From NCBI GenBank assembly GCA_037962975.1, contig CM075672.1, positions 129,566,001 through 129,630,000 on the forward strand: 64,000 nt of DNA, given 5' to 3'. A program made the translations under genes and the position numbers. Source of the stretch: Clitoria ternatea. Its lineage: Eukaryota; Streptophyta; Magnoliopsida; Fabales; Fabaceae. Every line of letters begins with the position of its first letter. The first letter of the stretch is position 1. The notes below the pieces were generated by a model. It worked only from the letters and a program-made list of their open reading frames with translations. It made no database searches and was not told the DNA's origin. Shown piece by piece: positions 57,129 through 64,000 of this stretch.

Positions 57129-60100
57129 TAAGCAACACTTTGTAACACTTGGAGGGGGAACAGAAGGGAGCAGTAGAGATAGCCTATTTCTTAATATAAA
57201 ATATGGTTGCGGCTTTGACCAATCTTCCATATTAGAAAAAGATTTGGTTTCTTCGATGAAAGTCTCAGTTAAGAAGAAATAAGAGACAATTTTTGGATCA
57301 TCGTGAAACTTAAGGGGGTTATCCCTGGAAATTAAAGGAATATCATAGGACAGTTTATAACAAATGAAAACAAAGCGAGACCCCCCTTACCTCATGTGAT
57401 GATCACGGCCTTACTAGGAGGAAAAGGTGGCTTTACCGAAATTTCATCGAACATTCGGAATCGCTCGCCGATCATCGTTGATCATTCACCAGTACCTAAA
57501 AACTCAACAAGCATCATAAGACAAAGAAAAAGGGTCACGGTTTTAGCTCAAGAAAAATAAGGAATCAACATGCAAAATGCTAGAATTTTGAAAGAAACAA
57601 AAAGAAATAAGGATAAAAAATCAAGAGTTGGAATCTTACTTTGATGGTCAAAATAGTGGCCATAAAATCACGATGATAATGACATTATGATTATACAAAA
57701 AAAGTTTGAAAAGGGGTAATGTGAATGGAATAGAGACAGCGTGAGGAGTATATGAAATTAGCATAAGAATTGAAATTGGTTATGTCATGGCGAGGCACAC
57801 TATGATATATCATGGTGGAATTTAGAATAGGAATTTTGGAAGGGTGGTGTTTAATTATATGAAATGGGCCAGGCAGTGATCATTTGGTCATGAAAAAGAG
57901 AAATGAAATTGCCTAAGGAAGTGGGATTAAATTGGCTGAATTAGAAATGGTGAACGTGAAATGGTCCTGGAGCAGAGTGAATATGTATATGAAAATGTCA
58001 TGGTATGATGGCATGATGTCATATGGTATGGTCATGATATAGGTAGCATGAATGGGCAAAAGGAAATTAGCACATGGTAATGGATGAGAAATTTAGTGAA
58101 TGTTAAATTTGCAATCAGGTGAAAGGAGAGCAGCGTGCAATACAAGGAAATTTGGCACATGGTTCTCATAATGACAACTTGTCAAACAAGTTGTTAAAAA
58201 GAATGTAAACTTATAGGAGAAGGGGTGAGCCATGGTTTGCCACATGAGAGGGGTATGTGGCGTGGTTTGAGGTGTGGTGTAGAGGGTAGGTGTCGCGCGA
58301 TGGCGATGCTGAAAAATAATTTAGTGTATTGATAATCGGATACCTAACGAAATAACTAGTTCCTTTTTTGGAGGCCGTTTAAAACAAATATACAATAATC
58401 CGTAGGATAGGAGTTAGGAAAAACTCCCAACACAAAAGATATAGATCTTTGAACCTATTTAAAATGAGGTATGGTACACGAAAATCCAATATTGGACGAG
58501 GGAGATATACCAAAAATACAAAAATTACTCCAGATTGTGACATAGAGAATTTTGATGGAGATTTTGACACCGGGTTTGCACGAAGCAGAAGTCGTATAAA
58601 TAAATTATGAACTTTTGAAGGAACCATTCGCAGATTAAAGGGATTAAATAATGAGTTTTTAGAGTACAAATACTTGGCTCACAATTTTAAGGATGACAAG
58701 GGGTAAAATGGAGTTCGAGACTAGAAATAGAGATTATAGATCTCTTTGAAACGAAGAGATTGGGACCAGAATCATTCAATTTTAAGATCGTATAAGAAAG
58801 TTGGGCCCAAAATATTGAAGGTACTTAGGCCGGGTTCAAAGGTTCAATTTGAATTAATCGTTTCTTTGAAAAATGAGGTTGATAAGGCCCGAATTAGGAC
58901 TCAGTCCCTTCAGGAAAAGTTCCTAACTCATTGAAATAAGTTACCAAGGACTGACCGTGTTGCGATCGGATCTCGAAACATATGCATGATCAAACGAAGG
59001 ATGTACCTAAGGTGTTGGTCGAGCTTGTCAGATCAAACTTATCATCCTCGATTCACTACAAGAGAGTTCTAACAAGACTAGTGTATGGGATCACTAGTCT
59101 CAGGCTAAATCGCCGGTATTGAATCGTTCACTAGGTCCCACAGTTCAAATTTGGGAACCTGACAATATTTTATTATTAAATTAAATAAATAAATAGTTTA
59201 AATATATATATATAATTTTGAAATTAACAAATAAATAAATAAATCAATAAAAATAAAATGTTATCATAAATATTTATATATTTTTGAAATAACTAATTAT
59301 ATGTAATATTAATATTGAATTTAAATATTAATTATTAAGAATTAAATTATCATTATATGTTAAATTAAATATTATTAGCAAGGAATAATTATCAACTAAT
59401 TAATACTCAGTTAAGCAAAATAATCATTATTGTTAAATATTATTTATTATTATCATTCGCTCATCTCTATTCCTTTTCGATTATCAACATGTTTTCAAAT
59501 CTTTCTTCTAGTTCTCTATGCTCCTCTAAGCTGGTTCTCTTACTGTTTATACACCCTTAATATTTCTATATCTCATAATATCTTGATTAGCTTTTTTCTT
59601 CATTTTTCTCTCATACAAGAACTACTCAGGGATCCAGCCGAGGCCGCAAGCTTTCTACAAAAGCATAGCAGGGCATCCTCAATAGTCACTAGGGGTCTAG
59701 GTTCTCATCCCAAAAATCAAGGCTGTTATATATATAAATGTGTGTGTGTGTATTGTTTTTGATGATAATGATGTTTGAATTTGTGTTTTGCTTATATACC
59801 CCTCTTGATGTGTTATGATAAAATTGATGTGAATTATGAATTATGATAAATGTGGATTCTGTTCATATATGTTATGTTATTAATTGCATGAGGTTGTAAT
59901 AAAAGAACTATAATGGTTGATTGTATTATATTGATGATATTAATATAAGCTTGAGGTAGCTTAATTGGGATGGTGCACTGATTAAAATTATTGGTTGTTT
60001 CATGCTATGCTTGTCGATATGATAAGATGAATACCCTTGGTGATGGTAACCAAGTGGTGGCCCCTGGTGAAGGTAACTAGGTGTTTTGTGAATAATTGAT

Positions 60101-60746
60101 GTTTATTGCATAACATTGCATAATTCAGACACACACAGGATTGTAGAAGGCTTGTGATGCTGACCCAGATGGAGGGAGGCCTTTGGATAGGCAAAGACCA
60201 TGTGTGGTTTCCTTTAGGATCCATAGCCGTCTTGGATTAGGTTCAAGGTCGGCCCATAACACCGAGTTGAGCTGTCATTGTTACGAAAAGTGATTTGTGT
60301 TTCATTATGGACGAGTGGTTCGATAGCGGTAAAACAAAATTGATTATATGTTGTAAGAACTTATACACTGTAGTGTAATTCCCATCATTAGAGTCAGATC
60401 CGCATGCATATGCATTGGCATATAGATGTGGTGGTTTTTAAAGGATGTTGGATAATCTATGTTGAGTATTGATGTGGTTAATTGCATTTGAGGTAATGTA
60501 AATTTTGTTAAAAGATAGTGAATGGTGATGATGATTGTGATAATGTTACATATGTTACTTGTGTTGTTTAGAACTGGATAGGTATTTGAGACTACCATGG
60601 TTGAATCCAGTTCAATACCTATCATTTAACATATATATTCATTCGTAAGTTGTGGTTATTTTTCAGTGAATGTGGACCGAGGTAATGCTTGATGATTGCT
60701 CGGTTGGAGGTGTCATGGTTATGGAGGTCATTCGTCTATGGCTGTA

Positions 60747-60764
60747 TATATATATATATATATG
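60747..60764. repeat. TA microsatellite
   Basis: About nine TA units. Confidence 0.9.
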
Positions 60765-60943
60765 GGTATAGATTTTGTTGGTATCGCCTTGGTTGATACT
60801 TTTGATACATATGTTATATATTTGTGTAAAGCGGACATAGATAGCTGATAATCGCACTAGAGGTTCAGTATTGTTTTGATACTTATATGTTTATGTTGAT
60901 GATGATGATTTAGTATGAAATTCCCTGGAAGTGATTAGAGAAT

Positions 60944-62604
60944 TGATAATGCATATTTTATCCTTAATTCCTTACTTTAAATGTGTATAATTTGCCACCA
61001 ATTATTGTGTAATATACTGTATTTTAACACATTTTCATAATTTGAGCTTTATTTGATATTTGATCTTAAAATGAATTTAAGGACTCAAGCACAACATCAA
61101 CCATTAACAAGGACAAGGATTAAATGTGTTTGATGATAAGCAAATTGATGAATACATGAAAAGGCCATTGCAAGGATTAAAAACAAAAGAAAAATGATCA
61201 TCAATTGCATAAGGATCAAGAGGAAGAAGTCACAAGTGATCACACCTCAAGAAAAAGTAAACAAAGCATGAACAACAGCATAACATGTCCATGAATCAAT
61301 TCAGAGGAAGCTTGAATCGATTCATGCGTGGTAAAATGCCCAAAATTAGAAAATTGAAGCCTCTGAATCGATTCAAAGCAAGGATGAATCGATTCATACG
61401 TTTTTGCGAGCCCAGGATCATGAATTAAAAGCCTTGAATCGATAGCACTATTGAATCGATTCATGCAAAATTGGAAGGCCAAAATAAGCTTCTGAATCAA
61501 TTCATATCACTGTTGAATTGATTTATACATTTTAAAATTCAAATTTCAGTTCAATGAATCGATTCTGATCAATTATGAATCGAATCTTTTAGTGGAAACA
61601 ACCTTGAATCACATTGAGAATTTTAAATTGAAGCACTATGCCGAAAGGGAGTCCACTTGCAACGCTCCATGCTCGCTCCTTACTTTCTATGGCCTATAAA
61701 TAGAGGAAGAATTGAAGCATTCTACACACCTTCTTCTGAGCACTATTTGGGGCAGCGAAGATATAGAGGTACAAGGTCTCTTGGAAAGCTCTCTTTTCCC
61801 TTCCGGGTTCGATTATTCTTATTTTTAGTTGTTTTAGTTATGGGGGTTAAGACCCTAGATTGATTTTCTTGGAGATTATTGTAATATGATTTTCAGGTTT
61901 CTGTTTTTAACATAGTACTCTACTATTGTTGTTGATTTCTTCATAATCTTCTATTGTTGTTTAATTAAATTGTATGCTTAATCTGTTTAATTATACAAAT
62001 GGAATAGAATAAGATCATTATTAAAATGGATTAAGGAAGTACGCATGCTTAAAGAATATTTTCATAATCACTTTTAATTAGTATGGTTTACTTAATTCCA
62101 TAATATGAGAATAGATTATGTATGTAAGCGATGTTCTTATGTATGCTCAATGATTCTTAGATTTTACGATCTTGACTCCTTTTGCTTAATTAGGATGCTT
62201 GATTAATATGTTCATTCAGCTTGAATGTAAGTAAAGGAATTATGAATTGAAAAAGACGCTTAGTTGATTAATTCAAATTAAGTTAAGAAATCAACAGTAA
62301 TGAAAGTGTACGAATCATCTTTTGTAAACCAAGGATAAATCCAATTACAATACTCCAAGAAAATCAGTCGGTTGTTATTTATTTGTTCTAATCTTGTATT
62401 TTTCCTATTTTAATTTTTATTATGACAACCAACCAAACCCCTCTAAAATATCTTTGTATGCTGTTGAATTTCTATTTGTTATAAATTTTAGAACTTGATT
62501 TTCCTAAATTTTTATGTTGATCCTCGAGAGACGACCTAGGCTCACACCCTAGTACTACATTATTTTTAATGTTTCAATTTGATCGACCGCGACAGTTCAC
62601 ATCA
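60944..62604 (+). repeat. Athila-family solo LTR with perfect target duplication
   Basis: Reverse complement of the Athila LTRs at 8012-9630 and 16569-18197. It starts TGATAATGCATATTTTATCC and ends CAGTTCACATCA, with the GAATCGATTC array (61290-61580), CTATAAATAGAGG (61692) and the GACGACCTAGG region (62528). AGAAT stands on both sides (60939-60943 and 62605-62609). No internal sequence remains, as expected after recombination between the two LTRs of one element. Confidence 0.92.
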
Positions 62605-62613
62605 AGAATTATA

Positions 62614-62616
62614 TAG

Positions 62617-62647
<31 letters not shown>
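62614..62647. repeat. AT microsatellite
   Basis: GATATATAT run of about sixteen AT units, just right of the solo LTR. Confidence 0.92.
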
Positions 62648-62650
<3 letters not shown>

Positions 62651-62741
62651 ATATGCTTTGGGACTTCCGAGCGGTCCGATTAGTTTGCTAAAATTGGAAA
62701 AATTCCTTGTATTTTTATTAAAATAGGTGTCATAATTTTAG

Positions 62742-62820
62742 TGGTATCAAAGCTATAGTAGTGTGTCACATTTTTATTGGTATCAGAGCATTAAGTTCTT
62801 ACAATTTTTATCAGAGCTTT
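62742..62820 (+). other. Three successive iMet primer-site-like motifs
   Basis: TGGTATCAAAGC (62742-62753), TGGTATCAGAGC (62778-62789) and TTATCAGAGC (about 62808-62818), each near a GTGTCA-type LTR-end-like string. A normal element has one. A small local duplication of the LTR/primer-site junction is the simplest reading. Confidence 0.6.
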
Positions 62821-63261
62821 AGGGTGTGTCATTGGTTGCTAACAACTTCCTTTTTTGTTATGATATGACCATTATCCTTAATAAGAACTTTGATTTGCTT
62901 GGCACTTTGATTTGCCACCTATTGAGTCAGATCCGCACTGCATGTTTTTATGCATCTGAAAATGATATGGTTTTTGAAAAGTCCATGGCATTTGAACAAT
63001 TGCATTGAGAGTGTAATAATATAATAGGTATTGGAGGTTTGGAGGAGAATTAGTGATGTATGAATTTGGTAAATGACAACAGCAAAATAACCTACTTATG
63101 GATGTTTGATATGTTGATATGTGTGTGTATGTGTGATGATTTTGATAAATTACACTTATTGTGTAATTACATTTGCTATTTACTACTTAGAGTGGTACTC
63201 ACTTCTCCCAATACCATTTTTAGTGAACTTTTAGGGTGATGATGTCACATGATGAGCATGG
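62821..63261. other. LTR-derived stretch before copia LTR
   Basis: GAGTCAGATCCGCACTGCATG (62924, one base longer than a match at 60391 with GAGTCAGATCCGCATGCAT) ties this segment to the LTR-like sequence left of the solo LTR. No gene seen. Confidence 0.4.
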
Positions 63262-64000
63262 TGTTAGGGCATCCCTAGTGCATGAGCAGCGGAAATACAA
63301 GGATTCCCATAGGATTTGCAAAGCGTCGTATTTCAAAGCATAAGACAAACACAAAAAAATATTGCGTTTTAGGATTACCTCTTGAAGAAAATCGAATCGA
63401 AGTAGTCATAGCCTCGTCCTTTAGGAGTCCACACGAGTACTCCCACCAGAAATGCTACACCTTCCAAATGCTAGTTTGACGGCGTGTAGCTTTTGCAACT
63501 TTTGCGTATTTTGTGTCTCTTTTTGGTTAGCTGCCTATGAGCATATTATGCTCTATTTATAGGCTTAGGTTTAACCTAATTTGCTCTCTAAAGAGTGGGC
63601 TCCTTACTCATTCTAAATGAGTTAGGCCCAATAGTTTTATTTTAGTTCAACTAAAATAAAAAGCTATTTTCTGATGGGCTTACTCTATGTGTATGACCCT
63701 ATAGGTAAAATACTCGGTTATATTAACAATAAACTATTTTATTAATAATATAAAATATGAGCGGTATGTAGCAATGTATCATTATGTCCGAATATTATTT
63801 ATTATCAACATAACCTATAAGTGATAATTATTTTATATGTTTGTTCCTTTTGTCATGATATCCTAATTGGGCCCAAGGCATGGTCGCGTCATCCTTGTAC
63901 GGTCCAATTTATTTTACTTGATACCGGAGTAGACTTTATCCGAATAAATATTCAATATTTATTCTTTCTAGCATGCTCATGCATTTCTTTAGTCTCACTC
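63262..64000 (-). repeat. Copia-type LTR, cut by window end
   Basis: Starts TGTTAGGGCATCCCTAG and follows 47841 onward with about 90% identity by eye (shared AAATACAAGGATTCCCATAG). The remaining 500 bp or so and the flank lie outside the window. No primer site precedes it, so it need not pair with the LTR at 47841. Confidence 0.85.

Larger units (their letters stand above)
56788..60943 (+). repeat. LTR-like sequence interrupting the FAR1 remnant
   Basis: Begins TGTTGCTACCCAATTTTGTC, an LTR-like start, with flanking ATGAC. ACTATATAAGC at 57123 is a TATA candidate. No gag or pol is recognised. Poly-A/purine stretches (56820-57000), a TG run (59741) and GGTAACCAAGTGG/GGTAACTAGGTG (60045-60090) occur. 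It may continue past the solo LTR to the primer-site-like motifs at 62742. Confidence 0.45.

Noticed and set aside
57042..57282. Overlapping ORFs near the TATA-like site as a gene
   Set aside because: They lie in an LTR-like sequence and overlap on opposite strands without recognisable motifs.

Overview
The window is a plant nuclear heterochromatic region made almost entirely of nested LTR retrotransposons. No intact host gene, rRNA operon, tRNA gene or CRISPR array is visible. The element lineages (Tekay-, Athila- and Tat-type Ty3/gypsy, plus copia), the tRNA-iMet and tRNA-Asp type primer sites and the FAR1-like remnant point to an angiosperm, probably a eudicot. I cannot name the species from sequence alone.

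Layout. Positions 1-7712 hold a Tekay-type chromovirus on the + strand. Its 5' LTR is cut by the window edge, its gag-pol lies in one frame broken only by nonsense codons, and its 3' LTR is complete. Positions 7713-8011 and 18203 to about 18606 are two pieces of the 3' LTR of an old minus-strand Tat-lineage element. They are separated by a full Athila element (8012-18197, minus strand, imperfect 5-bp target duplication). The Tat element continues with a degraded antisense accessory ORF (about 19110-21314, + strand). A second, full-length Tekay-type element interrupts it (21573-33211, minus). Then come the Tat 3' spacer with tandem repeats, the integrase split by a non-coding LTR element (34369-37228), and remnants of RT, protease and gag. 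The Tat primer site (about 40951-40969) and 5' LTR (from 40971) follow. That LTR is interrupted at 41406 by a 4.16-kb LTR-like unit carrying a 5S-rRNA-derived segment.

From 45569 to 52745 lie decayed LTR pieces ending in GGATGTTACA, and a minus-strand copia fragment (LTR 47841-49097 plus RT/RNase H remnants). Positions 52746-55318 are AT-rich with nothing recognised. A decayed FAR1/MULE-type gene (55319-56787) is cut off by another LTR-like sequence (from 56788). That sequence holds an Athila solo LTR with a perfect AGAAT target duplication (60944-62604) and ends near three successive primer-site-like motifs (62742-62820). A second copia LTR starts at 63262 and runs off the window.

Order of events, inferred from nesting: the Tat element came first, then the Tekay, Athila and non-autonomous insertions into it. 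None of the coding regions looks functional. The most informative points are the antisense accessory ORF in the Tat element, a TAG codon at the same RT position in both Tekay copies, the transition-only nonsense decay of Tekay copy 1, and the 5S-derived module in an LTR.
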